Positions 20,719 through 29,975 of a DNA stretch of 64,000 nucleotides are shown piece after piece. The DNA lies in the NCBI GenBank assembly GCA_905221605.1, contig CAJNDS010002302.1, positions 270,001 through 334,000 of the forward strand, read 5' to 3'. The notes beneath the pieces were generated by a model. That model worked only from the letters and a program-made list of their open reading frames with translations. It searched no databases and was not told where the DNA came from. Within the stretch, counting starts at the first letter, position 1; each line of letters begins with the position of its first letter. The translations under genes and the position numbers were made by a program. This DNA comes from Symbiodinium natans (lineage: Eukaryota > Sar > Dinophyceae > Suessiales > Symbiodiniaceae).

Positions 20719-21921
20719 ACCCAAAATGTTTGGGGTTTAGGGGTAGTTGAATAAGCCTGAAAGCCCTAAACTTCGCTTTTCGAAGCCTAAGCTTGTCAGG
20801 CTATGAAACTTAAACCCTAAACACGCATGAACATAGGGCCCACATTCTTAGCTTAGGGTAGGTACATGGTCCCTTAATATTATCGGCCCATGCCAAAACC
20901 GTATGGGGGGGCCCATGTACCTACCCTTACATCATGGCTTTAGGTTTTCGGGGCTGTGGGATGTTTGTGGTTTTCAAGGGGGTCGGGGTTTGGGGGTTTA
21001 GGGTTAGCGTTATACCAGGTGTGCCTGAAATTTGAGATTAATAAGCCTGAATCCCTAAAGCCCTAAACCCTACCCCTAAACCCTAAACCCTAAACCCCAA
21101 AAACCCTCAACCCTAAAGGTGCTACCCGCAACCGGCCCGCAGCAAGCAGGACCGCGGCACCAAGGCCTGCTCGATGGGGCTCGCTGCCTTCATCTTGTGC
21201 GTTTAGGGTTTAGGGTTTAGGGTTTGGGGTTTGGGGTTTAGGGTTTAGGGTTTAAGGTTCAGGGTTCAGGGTTCAGGGTTTAGGGTCTAGGGTTTAGGGT
21301 TTAGGGTTCAGGGTTTAGGGGTGCCACTTTGGACAAACGCAAAAGTACTTTGGGCCCTGGGTACGGGCTTAGGATTGACGGAACCCTGAACCCTAAACCC
21401 GAACTCCTAAGCCCTAAGCCCTAAGCCCTAAGCCCTAAGCCCTAAGCCCTAAGCCCTAAACCCAAACTCTAAAAGCCCTAGACCCTAAACCCTAAACTTT
21501 AGAACCCTAAACCAAGTTGCCAAGAGTGGCGGCTGGGACTGGCAGGGAGGCTTAAGTGGGCGTGCGGTCCCGCACTTCGCAAGTAGCACCTTGACATCAG
21601 CAAATTGGGCAGGGTTTAGGGTTTAGGGTTTAAGGTTTTGGGTAGGGTTTAGGGTTTAGGGTTTAAGGTTTTGGGCGGTACTTATGCACTTGATTGGAAC
21701 TGTACTCATGACCCCATTGTACCCCTCTTGGGGGGTACTCAAGAGGCGAAGACATATAGGTGGGCTATAGACCAACTTATAATTGTGCTACATGCACCCT
21801 GAACCTCCGAGCAGGGTTTAGGTGTTGGGGTCTAAGGTTCAGTAGTTCAGTAGTGAAGGTTCAGTGATGGGGGTTTAGGGCTTAGGCCTACGGTTAAGGG
21901 TCTAAGAGAGTCTCCATACAT
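20719..21921. other. Spacers with short arrays, no gene
   Basis: Arrays lie at 21057-21115 (-), 21203-21320 (+) and 21380-21480 (-). The last contains a block of about seven CCCTAAG units (21408-21460). At 20862-20930 a hairpin-like spacer has GGTAGGTACATGG at its left and CCATGTACCTACC at its right. Sequence at 21673-21790 resembles 54654-54775. No gene. Confidence 0.6.
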
Positions 21922-22034
21922 TAGCCCTCTTAAGCCCCATTATAAGCCCTCTTAAGCCCTCTTAAGCCCCATTATAAGCCCTCTTAAGCCCCCTTAAGCC
22001 CTCTTAAGCCCTCTTAAGCCCTCTTAAGCCCTCT
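21922..22034. repeat. Short tandem repeat, unit CCCTCTTAAG
   Basis: About ten copies of a 10-bp unit, some in the variant CCCCATTATAAG, giving a second-order pattern. It is not telomere-like in length, and the short minus frame that starts downstream is not a gene. Confidence 0.85.
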
Positions 22035-22227
22035 ACCAGCCCTGAAAACCCTATAATAAGCCCTCTCCAAGCTGGGGATGTTGCTTCATCCTCTACGTCC
22101 TTAGTAGGGAAAAGAGAGCATCCTCTACAAATAATTTCTCTAAGAGTATGAGGTGGAAGCATCCCAGCCTCTGAGTCCTCTTGGAGCCCTCTTGGGTCTG
22201 GCATTGAAAAAAAAGCCTTGCAAGCGT

Positions 22228-22465
22228 CCTGGAGGCCCTTAACCCTAAACCCTAAACCCCCTAAAACCCCCTAAACCCTAAGGAACCCCTAAACCCCTAA
22301 ACCCTAAGGAACCCCTAAACCCCTAAACCCCTAAACCCCTAAACCCCTAAACCCCTAAACCCCCTAAACCCCCTAAACCCCCTAAACCCCTAAACCCCCT
22401 AAACCCCTAAACCCCTAAACCCCCTACACCCTAAATCCTAAGGAACCCCTTAAACCCTAAGGGAG
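22228..22465 (-). repeat. CCCCTAAA (8-mer) variant array
   Basis: Mostly 8-bp CCCCTAAA and 9-bp CCCCCTAAA units, with recurrent CCCTAAGGAACCCC interruptions that form a higher-order repeat. Confidence 0.92.
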
Positions 22466-25400
22466 CCTCGATGCTGGACATCTCTTTGCTGGGGCTCTCA
22501 AAGTTGGAGTCCTGCGGTGATAGCTTTCATTCGCGGAGAGAATCCCTACTCCTCTGCAGTTTAGGATTTAGGGCTTAGGGTTTAGGGTTCCGCGGGGCAT
22601 CTTAGCAAGAGGGTCGGGAGTTTGGGGGGGGGGGGGGGGGAGGAGGGTAGTTTTATCTTCCTGGTATAAAGTGTAGCAAGAAATACGAATGGTTGTTGTC
22701 ACCCTAAACCCTTAAACCTCCAAAACCCTCAAAGCCTGAACATCATAAAAACCCCCAAGCCCTCATTGCCTAAAAGCCCTAAACCCTGAACCCGAGAAGC
22801 CAAAAGACCCTGAACCCTAAAGCCTGAACCCCATCAACCAAAACCCCTGAACCCCTAACCCGAAACCCCTAAACCCTAAAGCCCTTAAAGCCTAAAACCG
22901 GCACAGCACCCGCTCTCCCCAGGAAAACCCCTGCACCTATACTGATTTAGGGTTTAAGGTTTAGGGTTCCAGGTGTAGGGTTGAGGGTTGCAAGAAGGCT
23001 AACCGTTTTCGCGGTGCCGATGGTAAGGACGACGGCATTTCGGTGGCATATTCGAGTGCCCGAAACCCTAAACCCCAAACCCCACGCGCCAACCCCGGCC
23101 TGTGTGACTTTTAAATCATCCTCGTCTGAGAGATCCTGGTCAAATGCCTGAGGAAGTAGGCGCGTCTAAGGGAAGTTTCATGCGCCCTTAGTGCGGTAAC
23201 TCACCTCCCTTAAAGGGTTCTGAGATGCATAGGCCCTCATTTTTGTATAGGGCATATTAAGGGGTATATAGGGGGTCGTCTGTTCAAGGCCCCTAATAAA
23301 ACTACCCCTAGGGCACGGTGCCATCCTAAACCCTAAGCCCTAAACCCGCTGCAGTCCCCAATGTTGGAGGCGAAGAGAGACCCCCGAACCCGTAAACCCG
23401 CAATCCCCTTTAAGCCGCTTAAACAAGAAAGGCTTGAACAAAAGGCAACTTGGCCTCAGGGTGTCAGGGGTTTATAGAGGGTTTAGGGCTCTAGGGGGTT
23501 TCGGTGCTTCGGGGGCTTTAGGGGTTTTAGGAGTTAGGGTTCAGGCTTGGGGGTTTCCAGGTTTGGGGTTTTAGGATTTTGGGGCCTTAGAAGTTCAGGG
23601 GCTTTGGGTTTTAGGAGTTTATGGGTTGAGGGGGCTCTTTGGGAGCTTGGGATTTCAAGTTGAAAGCTAGGCATTGCACCCCTGAACCCTAAACCCGAAA
23701 CCCGAAGTCCTAAGCCCTAAGCCTCACAACCCTCAACTCAACACACCGAGCACTTGACACCGAATAGTGCAGCCGTCAGCAAAGAACTCAAAAACCAGAA
23801 AACCAGAAACCCCAAACCCTAAACCCTAAACCCTGAACCCTAAACCCCAAACCCCAAACCCTAAACCCTAAACCCCCTCCACCCTAAACAGGGCCCCCGG
23901 GGCCCCGGCCGGGTGGGTGCTGGTTCGGATGGGGGCCGTCGGGCGCCCCGAGATGGTGAAGGTCTGGAGGCCACTGGCATCCTCCAGTTTAGGGTTTAGG
24001 GTTTAGGGTTTAGGGTTTAGGGTTTAGGGTTTAGGGTTTAGGGTTTAGGGTTTAGGGTTTAGGGTTTAGGGTTTAGGGTTTTTTGTAGGGTTTCGGGTTT
24101 AGGGTTTAGGGCTTAGCGTTATTTCATCGTTATTTTCAGGATTCAGGGTAGTTTCAAGCCTCGAAGGTCTATCTTAGGGCATTTGGTTTTAGGATTGAGG
24201 CCTTGTGGAGTTTTGGGGGCATTTGGGTTCAGGGTTGAGGGCTTGGGGTTGGGGGGGAGGGCGGGGGGGTGGGGGGGTGTTGGGCATTTGGGGCTTAGGG
24301 TTTCTCCACATGGGGTTTAGGGATAGGGTATTGAGAGACTCATACAGCAGACCAGAGGATTATTGCCCTAAACCTTCAAGGAGATGCGATTTCAGGGTTG
24401 CTGGACATCCCTTTCCCTGGTACCTCCGAGAATGAGCTTCCTCATGGCCACAAGAGATGACCCTCACGAGACTAACAACCCTAACAACCCTAACACCCCA
24501 ATGCCCGAACACCCTCATACCCACCCAGCCCCCTTGTTGCCCTTGGCTTGGGGCCTCTTCGGCACGTCCTCAGCCAATGTAAGGGTTTTTTGGAGGGAAC
24601 TTACAGCGCGGAGTAGCAGGACCCTGGTGTAGATGCACTTTTTGTTGCTCCATCTAGACAGGCAGAGATGAGTCGCCAAGATGTCACAATGCTGCCTTGC
24701 ATGTCTGTCTGTCAGCAGAAATACACAGTTACGCGCGGCAGAAATAGCTTCGTATCTGAGCAGAGACCCCAGGCCCTAAAACCCTTTTCGATGGGTGGTC
24801 CAGAACCCCCAACACAAACGTCAACAGCATATCGCTGGTATGTGACCAGTTTGCAAAGAAAACTTGAGAAGCCCTTACGGTGTAGGGTTTAGGGTATCAT
24901 TGTGGGACTTTCTAATTACCAATGATCAGCCCCCATGTGTAGATTCTGACCCAGCATAAGCAGAAATCCTCCTACTCTCACTTCAGAAATCTGGTAAGGC
25001 CTAAGCCCCTAACCCTGAGGGTTTTCGGGAGTTGCCAACTGGTGAACCCAAAACACGGACATGCCAAGAAGTCTGCCCGTCTCCAGCTGATCAAGGAAGT
25101 TTCCGGATCGCGCCTCACTTGCTCTGTGGTTTAGGGCTTTGGGCTTAGGGCTTCCGGTACCTTGAGCTCTATGCCCAACAGGCAATTTGAGAGGGCTTAG
25201 GATTTTTTAAGGAGATCATCGAAGAATATTTCAATCCAGGAGGATGCCTGTGGTTTAGGGTCAAGGGTTTAGGGTTTAGGGTTCAGGGTTCAGGGTTCAG
25301 GGTTCATCCCAGACCTGCCGGAACCAGAAAACAAATCTGGCTCCACGGAATCACTAAGGCTCGAGACGCTTCAACACCTCATCCCTAGAGCCCTCTGCTA

Positions 25401-25947
25401 TGCCGTACGCCCCTAAGCTCTACCCTTTAGGACCCGAAGCCCCGAAACCAGAAATCCTGAACCCTAAGCCCTCAACCCATAAAGCCCTTAACCCCGAATC
25501 CCCAAACCCTAAACCCAGAAAGCCCTTAACTTAACCGTAAACCCGACCCCCTAGCCCTAAGCTTCTTGACCCTCACCGCCGAGTCATTCCCTTTAACCCG
25601 GGCAGCTGCGAGACACACTTGGCGCTAAGCACCGGGCGAGTTGAGGCCCAGTCGCCTTCGATTCAACGAGGGGTTTCAGGGTTTCAAGGCGTCAGGGCTT
25701 CAGGCTTCGAGGGTTTAAGGCTTCGGGGATTTAGGTACTTAGGGTTTCTGGGGTTAGGATGTTCAAGCAGTCTTGTTGATCGTAACAACCCGTGCTGCAA
25801 CCCTTAACTCCAAACCCTAAACCCTAAACCTTCAACCCCAGACCCTAAACCCTAAACCCTATGACCGGAGCTCATCTGGAAGCAGGTGCCCCTGGCCTGG
25901 CTCATGGAGATGTCAGGCTTGAAGGTGTGCTTCCTGCAGTCAGGCTT
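22466..25947. other. Mostly unique spacer sequence, no gene recognised
   Basis: A G-run is at 22624-22640. Degenerate CCCTAAA-like sequence runs from 22700 to 22900. Arrays lie at 23815-23880 (-), 23987-24080 (+) and 25259-25310 (+, TTCAGGG tail). From 24080 to 25250 the sequence is the least repetitive of the block. It carries overlapping frames of 74-82 residues (24205-24435, 24384-24632, 24668-24892) with no domain, coiled coil or membrane segment I recognise. I leave them uncalled. Confidence 0.55.
23987..24080 (+). repeat. TTTAGGG array
   Basis: About 13 perfect units. Confidence 0.95.
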
Positions 25948-26081
25948 AGGCTTTAGGCTTTAGGCTTTAGGCTTTAGGCTTTAGGCTTTAGGCTTTAGGC
26001 TTTAGGCTTTAGGCTTTAGGCTTTAGGCTTTAGGCTTTAGGCTTTAGGCTTTAGGCTTTAGGCTTTAGGCTTTAGGCTTTA
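25948..26081 (+). repeat. TTTAGGC variant array, left of the transposon
   Basis: About 19 perfect TTTAGGC units, a telomere-type unit with G7 to C. The last two bases, TA (26080-26081), are the left copy of the target duplication of the adjoining element. The array resumes in register at 29976. Confidence 0.96.
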
Positions 26082-26350
26082 CTGCGCCGGGCCGATAGTT
26101 CGACCCACCAACATCTTGGGGTTCTGACGCCCTTACCCCGCCCTCTTCCCCATAGACTCCTGACACAATGGGGCTGGGGGCCTCCTCCGGAGCTTCTATA
26201 GTACTATATTTTCAAAACGGGGTATTAATTTCTCCGCTAGCAGGCGCAGGGAAAATGCGACTTTTCGGCACTCCGCTACTCCGCGGGAGCCTTCACTGTC
26301 TGTGTGCCATCCAACATGTGCCGTGGGTCGAAACTTTCGGCCCGGGGGTG
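26082..26350 (+). repeat. Left 269-bp terminal direct repeat, with its own inverted ends
   Basis: Identical base for base to 29707-29975 by inspection. It begins CTGCGCCGGGCCGATAG and ends CTTTCGGCCCGGGGGTG; these are imperfect inverted repeats, so one copy alone looks like a MITE. It contains TATAGTACTATA (palindromic, near 26197) and the first ATG of the Rep frame (26168). It may hold a promoter. Confidence 0.93.
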
Positions 26351-27820
26351 CCTTCCGGAAGCATTTTTCGAAGCCGACGGCCTCCTGTAGGCCCTTGCGC
26401 CATGCCTGCCAACCTGAAGCAACGCGCTAAGCGTGCGCTGGTGACCTTGTTGCTGGCTCTGGCCGGTGCATACGGGCTGCAGGTGACCCTCACGCGGGAG
26501 TCGACAGATGTCGAGGTGACGCGGGTCTTCCGGCGAGTGTCCATCAAGGTGCATCCCGACAAGGGCGGCGCAGCCGCAGACGCGCAGCGCCTGAATGCTG
26601 CAAGGGATGCGTGGGTCCAGGCGAGCCAGGGCACAAAGCCGCCAGGCCGACCTGCCCATGCGCAGGCAGGGCCAGTGTCCGCAAGCAGTGCCGTCACTAA
26701 CGGGCGCGAAGGCTTGCGCATTCGCTCCGAGGCGGTGCTCCTGACATATCAAAGCTGGCCGGCCGGGGAGGCGCCTGGTGCATGGCAGAGGTTCTGCGTC
26801 TTTGTGGCCGCCTCGGTGACGGCGTGGACTGTCAAGCACTGGGCGGCGACGATGGAGCAGACCTCCGGCGGCGACTGCCACCTGCACCTCATGGTCCAAT
26901 TCACTTCTGCAGTGGACTGCGGCTCCGCCCGCTTCATCTTTGAGGGCGTGCGACCCAACGCCAGCCCCAACGACTACCTCGGCGAGGGCGTCTGCCGCAA
27001 CAAGCTGCAGCAGTCCATCAACCGCGGCATGTTCTACGTGTGGGCTGACAAGGTGGGGACGCTGCGCTTGCCTTCCGGCGAGACTTGCGTCGCGGCCAAC
27101 TACGAGCCATGCTGGACTGAGGCTCGGCGAACCTACCAGGTCCTGGGAAAATGGCCAGAAGCACTGTGGAAACAGCGGAAGCTGACATCGGCCAAGTACG
27201 AGCAGTACCTTTTCCTGACGCGGGACGGGGTTCTGGCACGGAAGCGCAACCTGGATGCAGTTCGCGAGCATGAGGCCGCCCTGGCTGAGGCCGCCCTCAT
27301 CGAGGCCACCACGAAGAGGCTTCGATCGAACCCAGAGGTGTACCGGGCTTTCCCGGCAGTGCCCGCGGCAGAAGCATGGTTGGCGACGTTTCGTGAAGAT
27401 CGACTACGCTATCCACTGCTCATCGTCCACGGGCCCTCCCAGACAGGGAAAACAGAGTGGGTGAAGTCCTTGTTCAAGCGCGCGCTGGAGCTCAAAGTGG
27501 GGAGTCTCGACATCTTCCCAGAGGGGATGCGCGCCTTTGACAGGGACACCCATGATGGCATCATCCTGGACGATGTGAGGGACCTGAAGTTCATTGCGGA
27601 GCACCAGGACAAACTTCAGGGCAAGTACGACACGCGTGTCGAATTTGCCACGACTCCTGGCGGCACGTGCGCGTACCGGAAGTACCTCTTTGCAGTGCCT
27701 GTGGCAGTCACCATCAACAACAGCACACGGAACCTCGACTTCCTGCGCGCGCATGACTGGCTCGGCTCCGAGCGCAACCGCGTCCTCGTCCACTTCCCTG
27801 ACATCTTGGCACAGGTCTGA
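26168..27820 (+). CDS. J-domain + HUH endonuclease + SF3 helicase Rep-like protein
   Basis: Predicted replication initiator that would nick and unwind element DNA. Residues are numbered from the first ATG (550 aa). A J-domain-like segment spans ~101-149, with HPD at 129-131 followed by KGG. The HUH Rep domain has motif I LLTY (191-194), motif II HLH (238-240), and a candidate motif III tyrosine Y290 with K295. The SF3 helicase has Walker A GPSQTGKT (422-429), Walker B IILDD (465-469) and motif C VAVTINN (512-518). This order matches CRESS-DNA-type Reps with an added J domain; J, origin-binding and SF3 modules in this order also recall polyomavirus large T. The first 61 codons lie in the terminal direct repeat and show no domain, so M79 at 26402, just before the J domain, is an equally good start. 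The frame is intact and no key helicase residue is missing. The motif III spacing (Y-x4-K) is unusual. The iteron-like block and the transposase follow on the same strand. Confidence 0.85.
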   Translation: MGLGASSGASIVLYFQNGVLISPLAGAGKMRLFGTPLLRGSLHCLCAIQHVPWVETFGPGVPSGSIFRSRRPPVGPCAMPANLKQRAKRALVTLLLALAGAYGLQVTLTRESTDVEVTRVFRRVSIKVHPDKGGAAADAQRLNAARDAWVQASQGTKPPGRPAHAQAGPVSASSAVTNGREGLRIRSEAVLLTYQSWPAGEAPGAWQRFCVFVAASVTAWTVKHWAATMEQTSGGDCHLHLMVQFTSAVDCGSARFIFEGVRPNASPNDYLGEGVCRNKLQQSINRGMFYVWADKVGTLRLPSGETCVAANYEPCWTEARRTYQVLGKWPEALWKQRKLTSAKYEQYLFLTRDGVLARKRNLDAVREHEAALAEAALIEATTKRLRSNPEVYRAFPAVPAAEAWLATFREDRLRYPLLIVHGPSQTGKTEWVKSLFKRALELKVGSLDIFPEGMRAFDRDTHDGIILDDVRDLKFIAEHQDKLQGKYDTRVEFATTPGGTCAYRKYLFAVPVAVTINNSTRNLDFLRAHDWLGSERNRVLVHFPDILAQV

Positions 27821-27990
27821 GGGTCCAGCCTCGAGACATGTTTCACAGCCACTGCATCCCAGGAGCCAGCCAGCACGGTGGCGCAAAAAGAGGCGGCTCG
27901 AGTGCCAGAGTCGCAGGCGACATCATGCGACACGCGCAGGCGCATGCTCGTGCGTCTGCGCTCGCGGCATGGGTGCTAGCATCTCCATGG
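27821..27990 (+). other. Intergenic segment after the Rep gene
   Basis: GC-rich sequence between the Rep stop and the first iteron-like repeat. Several overlapping frames cross it, but all are continuations of repeat translations. No feature recognised. Confidence 0.5.
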
Positions 27991-28332
27991 CCGTGTGCAT
28001 TGTGGGTCCTATCGCGCCATCCCTGGCCGTGTGCATTTTCGGTCCGAAGCCGTGTGCGTCTTGGGTCCAAACGTGCGCCGCAGCCTGGGCCGTGTGCGTT
28101 TTGGGTCCGAACGCGTCAGCCGCTCCGGTCACCGTGTGCAGGTTGGGTCCTTGTCGCGCCAGTTTGGGCCGTGTGCGTTTTGGGTCCTGTGCGTTTTGGG
28201 TTCGAAGCCGTGTGCGTTTTGGGTCCAAACGTGCGCGCAGCCTGGGCCGTGTGCATTTTGGGTCCTAACGCGTGAGCCGCTCAGGTCGCCGTGTGCATCT
28301 CGGGTCCTTTCGCGCTGTGCATCTTGGGACAT
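27991..28332 (+). repeat. Iteron-like block: ~11 copies of CCGTGTGCRTTTTGGGTCC
   Basis: Nineteen-base repeats, all in one orientation, start near 27991, 28027, 28050, 28090, 28132, 28169, 28187 (shortened), 28208, 28247, 28289 and 28315 (diverged). Spacing alternates between about 20 and 40 bp. The segment from about 28043 is repeated at about 28202 (offset ~159 bp) as a higher-order unit. Position between the Rep and transposase genes suggests Rep-binding iterons, an origin or a promoter for the transposase; this is inference. Repeat-derived frames here translate as CVLGP/CAFWV peptides and are not genes. Confidence 0.85.
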
Positions 28333-28476
28333 GTGGCTGCGCGAGGCAGTTGGGTGGGCATGCCGGTGCGTCCTGTGGTTCCTCACGCCTTGACCATGCA
28401 GGGACATGCATTGCTAGCGTCGGAAGGTACTGACAGGACCAGCCCACATGCGTGCCCTCGCAGCTGTCTCGGCACC

Positions 28477-29652
28477 ATGCCCCTTGTGCAGGAGGTGAGG
28501 CACCCACAGTCGCTCAACTTCGCGACTGAGCGCCAGGTTGTGGTGCTGCGGGAGGTGCATGGCTGCGCGTGGGAGGACATCCGTTCCCGGGTGCGGAACT
28601 TGCGCGGGGAGCGGCCCAGTCTGTCGCTCCTGAAGCGAGTCTACAAGGGCTTCAGCCAGGCAAAGGGGCGGCGACCGTACAAGTACCGGAACTGCGGTCG
28701 CCGACCCGTCAAAGCTACCAAGGCCGTGCAGAAGTTCCTGGTGCAGCGCTTGCTCGCCCTGCGCATGCACTGTGTCTGCACCTCTGGCACCTTGCAGCGA
28801 GAACTGCTCGCGAAGCGGGGTGTGCAGCTGGATGAGTCGGCCATCCGCAAGGCACTGCGTCGCCAGGGATACTTCTGGCTACCAAAAGCGCAGAAGCGCA
28901 AGTACAGTGCAGAACGCCGGCAGGAGCGCCTCCGCTTTGCCAGGAGCGTGGTGCAGCTCAGTCGGGCCCGCCTGCGAGAGAAGCTGTCCTTCTCCATGGA
29001 TGGGGTCCTGCTGTCGCTACCGCCACGGGATCCCACGGACCGCCGCAATTATTGCGCCCACGGGGATGGCTACATGTGGCGGCAGCGCGGGGAGGCTGGA
29101 ATGGAGCGGCTGGCTGGACAGAACCCGTACCCGTCACAGGTGCCACGTGCTCGAGCCGTGCCACTCTGGGGTGGGCTGTCAGAAGGGGGCTTCCGCACAG
29201 TCGCCTTCCACAAAGCACGCAAGTTCACTGCAGAGGAGTGGTGCCGCGTGGTCCAGACCGGGAAGCTCCAGGCCGCCATAACAGCGCTGCAGCCAGTGCG
29301 GCGACACGGCCCCTGGAAGGTCTTGTGCGACAATGAGGCCTTCCTGCACACGGCCGCCAGCAGGCATGCCATGGCGGCCGAAAACATCACGCTCTGGCCG
29401 GTCCCGGCATCATCGCCGGACCTGAACCCTGTGGAGAAGTTCTGGGCGTGGCTGCGAAGGCGCCTCCGCCACCTGGATCGGGAAGACCTCCGCCGCAAGC
29501 GCCCGCCCATCGGCATGCTGGCCTTCAAGGCGCGCGTCCGCGCGGTTTTGGCTTCACAGCGTGCCCAAAGGGTGGCCTCGCACATAGCCGCGGGCTTCAA
29601 AAAGACCTGCAAGGAGGTCGTGTCCAAGAAGGGCGGCATGGCCAGATCCTAG
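28477..29652 (+). CDS. Tc1/mariner-IS630 type DD34E transposase
   Basis: Predicted cut-and-paste transposase. The frame is open from 28291 (453 aa). I prefer the ATG at 28477 (M63, CACCATGC context; 391 aa), because the upstream part overlaps the repeat block and the first helix-turn-helix begins just after it. Numbered on the long frame, a first DNA-binding helix-turn-helix lies at ~76-120 and a basic linker (GRRPYKYRNCGRRP) at ~126-139. A second helical DNA-binding region is at ~143-192. The catalytic acidic triad is D237 (FSMDG), D347 (VLCDNEAF) and E382 (SPDLNPVEKFW). The second D and the E are separated by exactly 34 residues, the Tc1/IS630 signature. The frame is intact. The gene would act on the inverted ends of the element, which fits the TA target duplication. 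Confidence 0.93.
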   Translation: MPLVQEVRHPQSLNFATERQVVVLREVHGCAWEDIRSRVRNLRGERPSLSLLKRVYKGFSQAKGRRPYKYRNCGRRPVKATKAVQKFLVQRLLALRMHCVCTSGTLQRELLAKRGVQLDESAIRKALRRQGYFWLPKAQKRKYSAERRQERLRFARSVVQLSRARLREKLSFSMDGVLLSLPPRDPTDRRNYCAHGDGYMWRQRGEAGMERLAGQNPYPSQVPRARAVPLWGGLSEGGFRTVAFHKARKFTAEEWCRVVQTGKLQAAITALQPVRRHGPWKVLCDNEAFLHTAASRHAMAAENITLWPVPASSPDLNPVEKFWAWLRRRLRHLDREDLRRKRPPIGMLAFKARVRAVLASQRAQRVASHIAAGFKKTCKEVVSKKGGMARS

Positions 29653-29706
29653 CAGGCGTTTCACCCGCACTGTGCATGCCACGGACTCTCGCCGCCAAAA
29701 CGCATG

Positions 29707-29975
29707 CTGCGCCGGGCCGATAGTTCGACCCACCAACATCTTGGGGTTCTGACGCCCTTACCCCGCCCTCTTCCCCATAGACTCCTGACACAATGGGGCT
29801 GGGGGCCTCCTCCGGAGCTTCTATAGTACTATATTTTCAAAACGGGGTATTAATTTCTCCGCTAGCAGGCGCAGGGAAAATGCGACTTTTCGGCACTCCG
29901 CTACTCCGCGGGAGCCTTCACTGTCTGTGTGCCATCCAACATGTGCCGTGGGTCGAAACTTTCGGCCCGGGGGTG
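29707..29975 (+). repeat. Right 269-bp terminal direct repeat
   Basis: Perfect copy of 26082-26350 at an offset of 3,625 bp. It begins 54 bp after the transposase stop, is preceded by CGCATG (no TA) and is followed by TA and then the TTTAGGC array. The Rep-frame ATG is repeated here (29793), but its frame ends after 61 codons at the TAG of the first telomeric unit. Confidence 0.93.

Larger units (their letters stand above)
26082..29975 (+). mobile_element. 3,894-bp composite transposon: Tc1/mariner-type transposase plus J-domain HUH Rep
   Basis: Both ends are formed by a perfect 269-bp direct repeat (26082-26350 and 29707-29975). The outermost ends are imperfect inverted repeats of about 30 bp: CGGGCCGATAGTTCGACCC at the left pairs with GGTCGAAACTTTCGGCCCG at the right. 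TA flanks both sides (26080-26081, 29976-29977). Removing the element with one TA restores the TTTAGGC array in exact register, which fits Tc1/mariner-IS630 insertion. Inside, on one strand, are a Rep-like replication protein, an iteron-like repeat block and a DD34E transposase; both frames are open and intronless. Perfect identity of the end repeats argues for recent activity or conversion. I know no named family with this gene pair, so novelty is inference. Confidence 0.9.

Noticed and set aside
20228-20754. Long Pro-rich and Gly-rich open frames on both strands
   Set aside because: They are translations of the C tract; no stop arises in such low-complexity DNA and there is no domain.
24205-24892. 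Three overlapping frames of 74-82 residues in the least repetitive spacer
   Set aside because: No domain, membrane segment or consistent codon bias; the first spans a G-rich tract and telomere-like sequence.
26190-26230. TATAGTACTATA in the terminal repeat as a CRESS-type nonanucleotide origin
   Set aside because: It is palindromic and AT-rich but does not match the usual nonanucleotide patterns, and I could not find a flanking stem. Left as a point for testing, not called.
26276-27271. 331-residue frame antisense to the Rep gene
   Set aside because: GC-rich antisense shadow with no motifs; the + frame has a complete motif series.
27594-28393. Frames with repeated CVLGP / CAFWV peptides after the Rep gene
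   Set aside because: They arise from the 19-bp repeat block and have no conserved domain.
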